Source: a bacterium (lineage in GTDB: Bacteria; SZUA-79; Acidulodesulfobacterales; Acidulodesulfobacteraceae). Taken from it: a DNA stretch of 27,326 nucleotides. The stretch lies in the NCBI GenBank assembly GCA_021784835.1, contig JAJYHI010000108.1:1-27326 (forward strand), read 5' to 3'. Positions within the stretch are counted from its first letter, which is position 1. The number at the start of each line of letters is the position of its first letter. Positions 15,820 to 24,724 of the stretch are shown here, in pieces. The notes beneath the pieces were generated by a model, which was not told the DNA's origin, made no database searches, and saw only the letters and a list, made by a program, of their open reading frames with translations. The position numbers and the translations under genes were made by a program.

Positions 15820-18247
15820 GATCTTCCGTCATCAAATCGTTTGATGATATTACTGCGCTGACGACTCTTTCGGTTTCGTCCAAATTGACTAATTTAACGC
15901 CCATCGTGTTTCTTCCTATGCTTCTCAAATTAGACTCGTTAATCCTGATAATTTTACCGTTGGAAGTTATTAATATTATATCGTTGTCTCCGGAAGCTTT
16001 AAGAACGGATACTACGAATCCGTTTCTCGCTCCTGTTTTAACGGCGATTATCCCTTTGCCGCCCCTGCTCTGTTTCCTAAATTCGGTCATGATAGTTTTT
16101 TTACCGTAACCTTTTTCGGTTATAGAGACAAGATAATCGTTTTCCGAAGAAAGCACGTCCATAGACACTACCTCGTCGTTTTTTGAAAGCGCTATGCCTC
16201 TTACGCCCATAGCTCCCCTTCCAAGCGTTCTAAAATTATCCACGTCCGCGCAAAGGGATTTTCCGTTTTTAGTGGCGATTACGACAAGCTGATTTTTTAA
16301 GGCATTGTCCACTATCCGAGTACTTATGACTTCGTCGCCTTCTTTAAGTTTTATGGCTATTAAACCGTTTTTTCTGATATTCGCAAATTTATCCAAAGAT
16401 GTTTTTATTATCTGCCCCTTTTTAGTCGCGATAAAGATAGAATAATTAACGTCGAAACTTTTAATGGGAAGCACGGACGAAACGGTTTCCTTTTCTTTCA
16501 AGTTAAGAAGATTTACTATCGGTTTGCCTTTCGAGGTTTTAAGAGTTTCCGGTATAGAGTAAACGTTTAATTTATAGGCGTTTCCAAAGTTAGAAATGAA
16601 AAGAATATTATCATGCGTATTTGCGCAAAAAGAGCTTGCTACGAAATCTTCTTCTTTGGATTTTATGCCAGTCTGACCTTTGCCTCCTCTGTTTTGAGCC
16701 TTAAAAGTCGAAAGTTTGGTCCTTTTTATATAACCGTTTTCGGTCATCATAACGATCATCGCTTCATTTGGAATGAGGTCTATCAGTTCGGTTTCGTTTT
16801 CTTCCGGCACTATCTCCGTCTTTCTTTCGTCGCCGAATTTCTCCCTTATAATCTTAAGCTCTTCTTTTATTACGTCTTTTATAAGTTTTTCGCTGGCGAG
16901 CAGTTCTCTTAGCTTTTTTACTTTATCCAATATTTCTTCATATTCTTTAATTATATGTTCGCGTTCAAGGTTGGTGATTTTCTCCAATTTTAAGTCAAGT
17001 ACCGCCCGCGCCTGAATTTCGGAAAAGCTGTATTTCTGCATAAGGCGTTCTTTGGCGGCGGAAGGAGACGCCGAAGTTTTAATGAGTTCTATAACTTCGT
17101 CTATATTTTGCGCTACGACTTTAAATGCCTCCAAGATATGAAGACGGGCTTCGGCTTTTTTCAGTTCGAATATCGTTCTTTTCGTTACGACTTCTTTTCT
17201 AAAATCTACGAAAAGAGCCAGCATATCCTTTATATTTAAAATCTTAGGCTGATTATTTACTATCGCAAGGAAAATTACCCCGAAAGTTTCTTCAAGCTGA
17301 GTATGTTTAAATAGATTATTCATTACTACGGTTTCGTTTGCGTCTCTTTTCAGCTCTATAACTACCCTCATTCCTTCTCTGTCCGATTCGTCGCGAAGAT
17401 CCGATATGCCTTCTATCTTTTTTTCCTTTACTAGTTCGGCTATGCGTTCAAGTATTTTAGACTTGTTGACCTGGTAAGGTATTTCGGTAATAATTATTTT
17501 TGCTTTTTCAAAATGATGTTTTGCCCTTACTTTAACAAGCCCTCTTCCAGTGTTAAAATAATTATTGATTCCTGAATAACCGTAAATAATGCCTCCGGTA
17601 GGAAAATCCGGACCTTTAATTATTTGCATAATGTCGTCTATAGAGCATTCGGAATTATCTATGTAATAGAGAACCGCATCTACTGCCTCCGTAAGGTTAT
17701 GCGGTGGTATATTTGAAGACATGCCGACGGCTATTCCCGACGAACCGTTTACTAAAAGATTCGGAAATTTGGCCGGTAATACGGCGGGCTCCTGCAAAGA
17801 ACCGTCGTAGTTCGGAGTAAAATCTACGGTTTCAAAATCTATATCGTCAAGCAGGAAAGACGAAAGCTTAGTCATCCTTATTTCCGTATATCTCATAGCC
17901 GCAGGCGGATCTCCGTCTATAGAACCGAAGTTTCCCTGTCCGTCGACTAGAGGATATCTTAAAGAAAAATCCTGCGCCATCCTGACGGTTGCATCGTAAA
18001 CCGCCGCATCGCCGTGCGGATGATATTTACCTATAACGTCTCCGACGATTCTTGCGGATTTTTTATACGGCTTATTAAAATCGTTGCCTATTTCGTTCAT
18101 AGCAAAAAGAATTCTTCTGTGAACGGGCTTTAATCCGTCTTTTACTTCGGGAAGCGCCCTGCCTATAATAACGCTCATCGCGTAATCTAAGTAGGACTGC
18201 CTCATCTCGTCTTCGATGTTAATGTTGATAATGCTTGTTTGCTCCAA
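15812..18247 (-). CDS. gyrA: DNA gyrase subunit A
   Basis: GyrA cuts and rejoins DNA in the gyrase A2B2 complex to introduce negative supercoils. The 811-residue protein has the catalytic tyrosine in AAMRYTE (Tyr120, E. coli Tyr122), the quinolone region [17 protein letters not shown], and a C-terminal beta-pinwheel with a GyrA box QNRGGKG, plus a second similar QSRGGKG. The residue equivalent to E. coli Ser83 is Ala81, while Asp85 (E. coli Asp87) is kept. The GyrA box separates it from ParC. The start is TTG, chosen because a GAGGAG ribosome-binding site lies seven bases upstream and the N-terminus matches the family. gyrB is not in the window. Confidence 0.96.
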   Translation of the reverse strand: MEQTSIININIEDEMRQSYLDYAMSVIIGRALPEVKDGLKPVHRRILFAMNEIGNDFNKPYKKSARIVGDVIGKYHPHGDAAVYDATVRMAQDFSLRYPLVDGQGNFGSIDGDPPAAMRYTEIRMTKLSSFLLDDIDFETVDFTPNYDGSLQEPAVLPAKFPNLLVNGSSGIAVGMSSNIPPHNLTEAVDAVLYYIDNSECSIDDIMQIIKGPDFPTGGIIYGYSGINNYFNTGRGLVKVRAKHHFEKAKIIITEIPYQVNKSKILERIAELVKEKKIEGISDLRDESDREGMRVVIELKRDANETVVMNNLFKHTQLEETFGVIFLAIVNNQPKILNIKDMLALFVDFRKEVVTKRTIFELKKAEARLHILEAFKVVAQNIDEVIELIKTSASPSAAKERLMQKYSFSEIQARAVLDLKLEKITNLEREHIIKEYEEILDKVKKLRELLASEKLIKDVIKEELKIIREKFGDERKTEIVPEENETELIDLIPNEAMIVMMTENGYIKRTKLSTFKAQNRGGKGQTGIKSKEEDFVASSFCANTHDNILFISNFGNAYKLNVYSIPETLKTSKGKPIVNLLNLKEKETVSSVLPIKSFDVNYSIFIATKKGQIIKTSLDKFANIRKNGLIAIKLKEGDEVISTRIVDNALKNQLVVIATKNGKSLCADVDNFRTLGRGAMGVRGIALSKNDEVVSMDVLSSENDYLVSITEKGYGKKTIMTEFRKQSRGGKGIIAVKTGARNGFVVSVLKASGDNDIILITSNGKIIRINESNLRSIGRNTMGVKLVNLDETERVVSAVISSNDLMTEDHE

Positions 18248-18285
18248 AATTTTTCTCCTCAGTATTATTTATATATATTTTAAAT

Positions 18286-18314
18286 ACGGTGACGGAATTC
18301 AATTACGTCACCGT
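18286..18314. repeat. 29-bp hairpin with AATTGAATT core between moaA and gyrA
   Basis: Nine-base arms (ACGGTGACG/CGTCACCGT) enclose a one-base mismatch and the internal palindrome AATTCAATT on the plus strand (AATTGAATT on the minus strand). It lies 13 bases after the moaA stop codon. On the minus strand it is followed by an A/T-rich tail without a clean T-run. Organisation and length match the palindrome at 14766-14794, although the arm sequences differ completely. Confidence 0.65.
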
Positions 18315-18327
18315 TACAAATTGATTA

Positions 18328-19380
18328 TTATCCGCCGATTGAGTTCATAAAATCGTTAGCCCAGGATATATCTCCTTTCTTTTCCGTTTTTTCGTTAAAG
18401 TTATGCTTGAAATGCTTTAACTTGACGATATTAGAAATTTTTTCGAAAACAATTTCGTCGTCGCTTTCCTTTAAAAGATCTTTAATGTTGTAATCATCGT
18501 CGTAAAAAAGGCATAGCCTGAGATTTCCGGATGCCGTCAGCCTTAGTCTGTTGCAATCGCCGCAAAAATGCTCAGACATAGGACTTATAAAACCTATAAC
18601 CGCATCATTGCCGTCAAAACCGAACAGCCTGCTTACGCCGTCGTAAAGGCTTAATTTATTATCGTAAACATTTTCGTCCGATACGTTATTATATTTTATT
18701 TTTGATTTTTTGGGCTTAAAATCTTCAAACTCTAATTTTATTTTTTCTTCAATCTCTTGCGAAGACACGGCATCCGCTATATTTCCTCCGATCGGCATAT
18801 ATTCTATAAATCTTAAATTAAGTTCAAATTTTCTTGCAAAATTTACGAAATCTATAATTTCGTCGTCGTTGACTCCTCTTATTAAAACCGTATTGATTTT
18901 AACCGGATTATAGCCTATTTTTTTTGCAAGCTCTATGTTCTTCAAGACGGTTTCAAGTCCGCCTGTTCTGGTAATTCTTTTGAACTTTTCTTCGTTTAAG
19001 GAATCTAAACTTATATTTATCCTTTTTAATCCCGCATCGAATAAGCCGTGAGCATACTTATCGAAAAGAATGCCGTTCGTGGTCATAGAAATATCGCTGA
19101 TATCTTTTATTTCCGAAAGTTTTTGCACAAAGCCCGTTAAGCCTTTTCGTGCTAAAGGTTCCCCTCCGGTAATCCTGATTTTGTTTACGCCGTGCTTTGA
19201 AAGAATGCGCGCTAGCCTTAAGATATCTTCATATGAAATAATATCTTCGTGATTGATGAGGACAACGCCTGATTCCGGCATGCAGTAAACGCATCTTAAA
19301 TTACACCTGTCGGTAACGCTTATTCTAAGATACGTTAATCTTCTGCCGTATCCGTCAACTAAATTATTCAATTTATCCAT
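18328..19380 (-). CDS. moaA: GTP 3',8-cyclase (molybdenum cofactor biosynthesis protein A)
   Basis: MoaA is the radical SAM enzyme that rearranges GTP in the first step of molybdopterin synthesis. The 350-residue protein has the N-terminal cluster motif CNLRCVYC (Cys26, Cys30, Cys33), GGEPLARKGL, and the C-terminal second-cluster cysteines in EHFCGDCNRLRLTASGNLRLC. It ends in Gly-Gly, the tail that must reach the active site in MoaA. No other mo-cofactor gene is in the window, so it is a detached moaA. The ATG is preceded by an AT-rich leader without a clear ribosome-binding site. It follows the PBP gene by 35 bases and may share its transcript. Confidence 0.96.
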   Translation of the reverse strand: MDKLNNLVDGYGRRLTYLRISVTDRCNLRCVYCMPESGVVLINHEDIISYEDILRLARILSKHGVNKIRITGGEPLARKGLTGFVQKLSEIKDISDISMTTNGILFDKYAHGLFDAGLKRINISLDSLNEEKFKRITRTGGLETVLKNIELAKKIGYNPVKINTVLIRGVNDDEIIDFVNFARKFELNLRFIEYMPIGGNIADAVSSQEIEEKIKLEFEDFKPKKSKIKYNNVSDENVYDNKLSLYDGVSRLFGFDGNDAVIGFISPMSEHFCGDCNRLRLTASGNLRLCLFYDDDYNIKDLLKESDDEIVFEKISNIVKLKHFKHNFNEKTEKKGDISWANDFMNSIGG

Positions 19381-19415
19381 TAGCTGTATATTTTATAAAA
19401 ATTATCCTGTATTAA

Positions 19416-21803
19416 TTAAAATAATCCGAAAAACGACTGCGGGTTTTTAATCTTTTTCTTCTTTATTGATTCAGTAGGTTCGGTGCCTTTAATATAGGGC
19501 ATAAGTACCGGGTCTTTATAGTTAGAATCCGCTATTAAACCGGTATGCGGATTAATTTCCGAAAAAACTATTCCTTTAGGTATAGAAAATGCCCGAGGCG
19601 GATAAATAAGAAGCGACTTGGACATATAAGCGTTCCATATAGGCGCCGCGGTTATAGCCCCAACCATAAACCTGCCCATAGAATGAAAATCGTCCAGACC
19701 CGTCCAGACCCCTGTGACCAAAGAAGAAGTATATCCCATAAATACGCCGTCCCTATACTGACTTGAAGAGCCGGTTTTGCCGGCTACGTATGGCGTAATT
19801 TTCCTGATATTTGCGATGGTAACTCCGGTTCCGTTAGTTATAACCCTTTCCAGCATATTCGTCAGAACGTAGGCGACTTGAGGCGATAAAACCTGCCTGC
19901 ATTTAGGAGTATAACTATAAAGCTCTTTTCCGCCGGGAGTCAATATTTTAATTATAAAAACCGGCTTGCATTCTTTGCCTCCGTTTGCAAACGACGTATA
20001 AGCATCCGTTAAATCTATAAGGCGCACGCTTGAAGAACCGAGAGCCATAGTTAAGTTTCTAACTACGTGATGAATACCCATTTCGTTTGCAAGATGCGCA
20101 ACTTTATCTATTCCTACTTTTTTAAGCAGTTTGACTGCCACCACGTCTATAGAATGCGCCAGTCCTATAAGAAGCGTAGTAGGACCTGTAAATCTTCTTG
20201 AGAAATTGTGCGGTTTATAATATTTTCCGGGCACTCCGGTAGGATATATTACAGGGGTATTATTGATAATAGATGAGGGGGTATAACCTTCCGTAAGGGC
20301 TTCGGCATATACTATGGGCTTAAAAGCGGAACCGGTCTGCCTTTTAGCGTAAAGCGCCCTGTTAAACTGAGTCTGACGAAAGCTTATTCCGCCGACCATT
20401 GCCCGCACAAAACCGTTTTTGGGGTCTAACGAAACCAAAGCTCCCTCTATAACGTCTTTTTCTTCCAAAGAAAAAACCGGTATATGATCTTTATTCCATC
20501 CGTCAAATTTGACTAGTATTTCGTAACCCGGTTTTAAAGCCTGATTAACGTTATTGATGGTTCTGTATGCAAAATAAACGTATCTTTGAAAATGGGATGC
20601 CCATCTCATATTAGAAACGGGAAGTATTCCTTTAAATTTTCCTACCGATACATAGGCAACTTGACCGTTTTTAGAAATCGACGTAACAAAACCTTTATAT
20701 AAACCGCCTTCATATAAATAATCGATCCGGTTTTTTTCGTCTTTTATTTTACTGAGCATTTCGCCGTAAGAATATTTATGCAAAGGCCCTGTGTAGCCGT
20801 ATTCGTGGGAAAGCTTGGATAAACCGGCTTTAACCGCTTTATCCGCATACATCTGCGCCCTTGCGCTTAATGCAGCGTATATTTTTAAGCCGCCTTCTTT
20901 GTAAACCGCCTTGCCGTATTTGCTTATAATTTCCTGTTTAATAAAGGCGAGATAATAGGGCGCTACGCCGTAATATTGAAAAAAATTCCTAAAAACAAGC
21001 TTTGTTTTATAAGCTTGTTCGGCCTGAGCTTTCGTTATAAATCCGTCGTTTGCCATCTGAAACAGCACATATTTCTGTCTTCTTTTCGCATCTTTATAAT
21101 GAATATACGGGTCTAAAAAAGACGGGGCCTGCGGCAATCCGCCGAGCATAGCGGCTTCCGGCAGGGTGAGTTTCCATACGGGCACCCCGAAGTATGTCAG
21201 CGAAGCCGCCTGTATTCCATAGGCATTGTTGCCCAAATAAATCTGATTAAGATAGATATTTAATATATCGTTTTTAGATAAATTATCCGCAACCCTGTAT
21301 GCTAAAATTGCTTCCCTCAGTTTCCAAATATACGTTCTTTGATAAGGAACGAGAATAGTTTTTGCTACCTGCTGGGTTATAGTAGAACCGCCTTCCACTA
21401 TATGCCCCTCAAAAAGATTAACGAAAAAAGCCCTTGCTATTGCTTTATAATCAAGCGGCCCTTGATTATAAAAATTTTTGTCTTCCGCCGCGAGAAAAGC
21501 CTCCCTTACCTGTAAAGGAATTTCGGAAAAAGGTACTACCTCTCTGTTGACGGAACCAAGATAACCTACTAATTTGCCGCTTGCCGAATATACGTAATTG
21601 ACTTCCTGCGGATGATAGTCTTTCAAAGTATTAATACTTGGAACTGTAGAGGCAAGAAGAAAATATAATACGGTCAGAATAACGACGGGTGCAAAAATTA
21701 TAATCAGTATAGCCGAAATAATTATCTTAGTTAATTTTTTTTTCTTGGTTTTTGGCGTGTTAGAATTACTTCCTTTAGTTTTTTTATCGTTTTTAATTTT
21801 CAT
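19416..21803 (-). CDS. mrcA: Class A penicillin-binding protein 1A (transglycosylase/transpeptidase)
   Basis: A 795-residue bifunctional peptidoglycan synthase anchored in the inner membrane. Lys-rich residues 1-26 precede one membrane helix (about 27-52). The glycosyltransferase domain has the catalytic Glu107 in AAEDKNFY, then GGSTITQQ (138-145). The insert region and transpeptidase domain follow, with the serine nucleophile in RQTGSAFKP (Ser492, Lys495) and KTGSS (676-680). The second motif, usually SxN, reads Ser551-Ile-Asp553, which is a deviation. A candidate promoter lies 55 bases upstream, but no clear ribosome-binding site is seen before the ATG. Confidence 0.94.
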   Translation of the reverse strand: MKIKNDKKTKGSNSNTPKTKKKKLTKIIISAILIIIFAPVVILTVLYFLLASTVPSINTLKDYHPQEVNYVYSASGKLVGYLGSVNREVVPFSEIPLQVREAFLAAEDKNFYNQGPLDYKAIARAFFVNLFEGHIVEGGSTITQQVAKTILVPYQRTYIWKLREAILAYRVADNLSKNDILNIYLNQIYLGNNAYGIQAASLTYFGVPVWKLTLPEAAMLGGLPQAPSFLDPYIHYKDAKRRQKYVLFQMANDGFITKAQAEQAYKTKLVFRNFFQYYGVAPYYLAFIKQEIISKYGKAVYKEGGLKIYAALSARAQMYADKAVKAGLSKLSHEYGYTGPLHKYSYGEMLSKIKDEKNRIDYLYEGGLYKGFVTSISKNGQVAYVSVGKFKGILPVSNMRWASHFQRYVYFAYRTINNVNQALKPGYEILVKFDGWNKDHIPVFSLEEKDVIEGALVSLDPKNGFVRAMVGGISFRQTQFNRALYAKRQTGSAFKPIVYAEALTEGYTPSSIINNTPVIYPTGVPGKYYKPHNFSRRFTGPTTLLIGLAHSIDVVAVKLLKKVGIDKVAHLANEMGIHHVVRNLTMALGSSSVRLIDLTDAYTSFANGGKECKPVFIIKILTPGGKELYSYTPKCRQVLSPQVAYVLTNMLERVITNGTGVTIANIRKITPYVAGKTGSSSQYRDGVFMGYTSSLVTGVWTGLDDFHSMGRFMVGAITAAPIWNAYMSKSLLIYPPRAFSIPKGIVFSEINPHTGLIADSNYKDPVLMPYIKGTEPTESIKKKKIKNPQSFFGLF

Positions 21804-21857
21804 AAAAATATTTTATAAATTTATTTAATTCCGCAATAAATTTACGGACATTTGTAT

Positions 21858-21885
21858 ATTATACAATATTAATTTTCAGTTTGAA
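21858..21885 (-). promoter_or_regulatory. Candidate promoter of the PBP1A gene
   Basis: On the minus strand TTCAAA (21880-21885, 4/6) and a perfect TATAAT (21858-21863) are 16 bases apart, about 55 bases before the PBP start codon. It sits in the 114-base gap after emrB. The upstream flank contains a tandem TTTGAAAG-like repeat of unknown meaning. Confidence 0.45.
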
Positions 21886-21917
21886 AGTTTGAAACGAATT
21901 TACTTGAAATGCTTATA

Positions 21918-23465
21918 TCATTCAAGGGTAATAGAGGAGGAGCCGTTTTTGTCTTTTGCGCTTTTTGAACCCTTAAGCAGGAAAATAACCGGTATAGATA
22001 CTGCAAAACAAACTGCCATAAATATAAATGCCAAATTGAACGCAATCATGGTAGATTGCTGAGTTACCATACCGTTAATTAAGGCAAGAACCTTTTTGAC
22101 GGGAGGGTAAAACACAAACGAATGCGTAATTTGAGCGGCTCTCCTTAAAGATAACATCGTCTGCGTATTGCCGCTAATGTTTTGTACTAGAACGGAATGC
22201 GCCATCTGAGTATTGTTATCTATCATCGTAGCCAGTATAGCGATGCCTATCGAACCGGCAACCTGCCTAATCAGATTAAACAAACCGGCTCCGTCTATTT
22301 TATATTTATTATCAAGGGTAATCAAAGAAGACGTCATAAGAGAAACTATTATCAATCCGAAGCCTAAACCCTGCGTAAACTGTGGCCAAAAAACATCCCA
22401 GAATCCCATATTAAGACTCATAGAGCCTATCTGAATCGAAGATATAATAGATAAAATAAACCCTATGAAAACTAAAATTTTGGGACCTACTTTGTTAAAC
22501 AGCCTGCCTGCAAGCGGCATGCTTATAACCATAGCAAGACCCCTCGACATTATAGCAATGCCTGCATCGTATGCGGAATACCCCATTATTTTTTGCAAAA
22601 ACATCGGCAGAAGAAACAGGCTTCCGAATATTCCGAGGCTAAAAACCATAGACAAAAAAGAATTAGCCGATAAATTTATATCTTTTAAAACTTTAATGTT
22701 AACCGCAGGATTTTCCACTATGAGTTCCGTTATAACGAAAAGTACCGAAGCGACTGCCGATGTAATTGTTAGATTCACTATATAGCTTGAAGAAAACCAG
22801 TTTTTATACTGACCGTCCGTTAAAACAATCTGCATTGCACCGAGTCCTACGGTTAAAAAAATTATACCGAGCCAATCTACGTTTCCTTTTATCCTCTTCA
22901 TCAAAGGATGGTCTTCGATTATTAAATAAATAAGTATAAGGTTTAAAAGTCCTATGGGAAGATTAACGTAAAATACCCACGGCCAGGAATAATTCGTTAC
23001 TATCCAGCCGCCTATATAAGGGCCGATTGCAGGGCCTAAAACTATCGCAAGACTGAATATCGCCATAGCCTTGCCCTGTTCTTTTTTTTCAAAATTTTCG
23101 GCAAGGTAGGTCTGCGACAAAGGTATAAGGGCTCCGCCGCCTACGCCCTGCAGGAGGCGGAAAAGAACTATGGAGTCTAAATTCCATGAAAGACCGCACA
23201 ATAAGGAACTTACGGTAAATAAAAAAACGGAAGATATGTAATAATTTTTCCTGCCGAAACGCGAACTAAAAAAACTTACCAAAGGCATTAGAATAACGCC
23301 GGAAAGCATATAACCCGTAACGACCCATGTAACCTGCTCTATCGAGGCATCCATTGCGCCCTGTATATAGGGCAGGGCGACGTTTACTACGCTCATATCC
23401 ATACTGTATAGCGTAGTGCTTGGAATTACCGCTAAAACTATCAGCCATTTATTTTTTAAATTCAT
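21918..23465 (-). CDS. emrB: DHA2 family (EmrB/QacA type) MFS efflux transporter
   Basis: A 515-residue inner-membrane drug/proton antiporter of the 14-helix DHA2 group. It carries the MDMSVVNVALPYI motif of helix 1, motif A SSRFGRKNYY after helix 2, RLLQGVGGGALIPL of helix 4, and the antiporter motif C VLGPAIGPYIGGW. With the adaptor and channel encoded just upstream it would form a tripartite pump that expels substrates past the outer membrane. Substrates cannot be read from sequence; the family exports hydrophobic drugs, uncouplers and some metabolites. It is separated from emrA by a 131-base gap that holds a 100-bp palindromic element. The ribosome-binding site is weak. Confidence 0.93.
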   Translation of the reverse strand: MNLKNKWLIVLAVIPSTTLYSMDMSVVNVALPYIQGAMDASIEQVTWVVTGYMLSGVILMPLVSFFSSRFGRKNYYISSVFLFTVSSLLCGLSWNLDSIVLFRLLQGVGGGALIPLSQTYLAENFEKKEQGKAMAIFSLAIVLGPAIGPYIGGWIVTNYSWPWVFYVNLPIGLLNLILIYLIIEDHPLMKRIKGNVDWLGIIFLTVGLGAMQIVLTDGQYKNWFSSSYIVNLTITSAVASVLFVITELIVENPAVNIKVLKDINLSANSFLSMVFSLGIFGSLFLLPMFLQKIMGYSAYDAGIAIMSRGLAMVISMPLAGRLFNKVGPKILVFIGFILSIISSIQIGSMSLNMGFWDVFWPQFTQGLGFGLIIVSLMTSSLITLDNKYKIDGAGLFNLIRQVAGSIGIAILATMIDNNTQMAHSVLVQNISGNTQTMLSLRRAAQITHSFVFYPPVKKVLALINGMVTQQSTMIAFNLAFIFMAVCFAVSIPVIFLLKGSKSAKDKNGSSSITLE

Positions 23466-23484
23466 GTTAATAATCTAAATCCAT

Positions 23485-23584
23485 CATTATGGAAAAGGTG
23501 TCAGATTTTATTTTCCGCATACTAAACAGTCGATTAACAGAAAATTTGTTTCCGGAAAATTAATCTGACACCTTTTCCATAATG
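23485..23584. mobile_element. MITE-like palindromic element between emrA and emrB
   Basis: A 100-bp element with nearly identical terminal inverted repeats of 33 and 32 bases (23485-23517 and 23553-23584). They begin CATTATGGAAAAGG, contain GTGTCAGAT and end TTTTCCG; they differ by one indel and no more. The inner 35 bases show no open reading frame. If the element is taken as TGG...CCA, a TA flanks each end, consistent with a TA target duplication, but this is not decisive. It is closely related to the element at 26205-26327. Confidence 0.75.
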
Positions 23585-23596
23585 TTAATAAAGAGT

Positions 23597-24724
23597 TTAT
23601 TTTTCTATTTTAACGAACGGTTCTACTGATAGTCCCGGATACAGAGGAGTCTTAGAGTAAAATTCTTTGTTTAAATTAATTTTTACAGGAACCCTCTGTA
23701 CTACTTTTATATAGTTTCCCGTCGCATTTTCCGGCGGAAGAAGGCTAAAAACCGAACCGGTTCCCGATTGAAAACTCGAAACCTTTCCGTGAAAAGTAAC
23801 ACCCGGATAAGCATCGACTGTTATAATAACCGGCGCGCCTATTTTTATATTATCAATGTCCGACTCTTTAAAATTAGCCACTATCCAGACTTTGCGAAGA
23901 TTGACTACATTAAGGTAAGGAATGCCGGGCATAACGTAACTTCCAACGTTTACGTTCTTTTTCGTCACATATCCGTTGCATGGCGCATAAACTATCGTTC
24001 TGTGCAGATTAATTTGGGCTATTTTATAGGCGGCGCGCGCCGTCTTTGCAAAGAAAACCCTTGATTTTAAAGCCGTCCTTAATTCCGCTATGCTTGCGGC
24101 AATCTGTGTCAGATTCGCTTCGTCTGCGCCGACTTTTGCCAAAGTCATCTTGTATTTTGTAGCCATTTCATCGAACATAAGTTTTGAAGCGGCCTTTCCT
24201 TCATAAAGATTTCTGTATCTTATATAATTCTGACGGTCTAATTTTTCTAAAGCTTCGTCTGCTTTAAGCTGATATCTTGCTTTTGCAAGAGCGCTGTTCT
24301 GGACTAAAATAGAAATCGATATCTGTTTTATCTGTTTTTTGCTGGCCTTAAAACCGGCGAGCGACCTGTTTACGTCCTGAATATAATCGGACTGGTCTAT
24401 TTTAAAAAGCGGCTGCCCTTTTTTTATGAATTGATTTTCTTTGACGTATACTTTTACGACTTTACCCTTGACCTGAGGAGCAACAGGCACTATAGCGCTG
24501 CTCCCGTCCACGAAAGCGTCGCTTGTCGAAACATGGGAGAATGAAAATTCGATATTATGAAGTTCAAAAATCGTCCCGATAATTAGAACTACGATTATTG
24601 CTATTAAAACGTATTTCTTTTTTATTCTGTTTTTTTTGCCGTTGCCGTTGCCGCCGGTATTTTTATCGGCGCCATTATCTGCAGTAACGGTGTTTACGGC
24701 ACCTTCATTTGTTTTATTCTCCAT
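23597..24724 (-). CDS. emrA: EmrA-like HlyD family membrane fusion protein
   Basis: A 375-residue periplasmic adaptor that connects the EmrB-type transporter to the outer-membrane channel. It has a polar, Asn/Gly-rich cytoplasmic tail (1-35), one membrane helix (about 38-54), a split lipoyl domain beginning SSAIVPVAPQVKGKVVKVYV, a long helical hairpin (about 105-225) and the beta-barrel region KVWIVANFKESDIDNIKIG. These are typical of EmrA/VceA proteins. Its ATG is preceded by GGGAGGAAT and overlaps the end of the tolC-like gene by 11 bases, so the two are coupled. Confidence 0.94.
   Translation of the reverse strand: MENKTNEGAVNTVTADNGADKNTGGNGNGKKNRIKKKYVLIAIIVVLIIGTIFELHNIEFSFSHVSTSDAFVDGSSAIVPVAPQVKGKVVKVYVKENQFIKKGQPLFKIDQSDYIQDVNRSLAGFKASKKQIKQISISILVQNSALAKARYQLKADEALEKLDRQNYIRYRNLYEGKAASKLMFDEMATKYKMTLAKVGADEANLTQIAASIAELRTALKSRVFFAKTARAAYKIAQINLHRTIVYAPCNGYVTKKNVNVGSYVMPGIPYLNVVNLRKVWIVANFKESDIDNIKIGAPVIITVDAYPGVTFHGKVSSFQSGTGSVFSLLPPENATGNYIKVVQRVPVKINLNKEFYSKTPLYPGLSVEPFVKIEK

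Noticed and set aside
19689..19711. Tandem GTCCAGACCC repeat within the PBP gene
   Set aside because: It encodes the ordinary VWTGLD motif; two copies of ten bases arise from codon choice and do not change the reading frame.
21903..21926. Hairpin at the emrB stop codon as terminator
   Set aside because: CTTGAA/TTCAAG arms are short and overlap the stop codon, with no T-run following.
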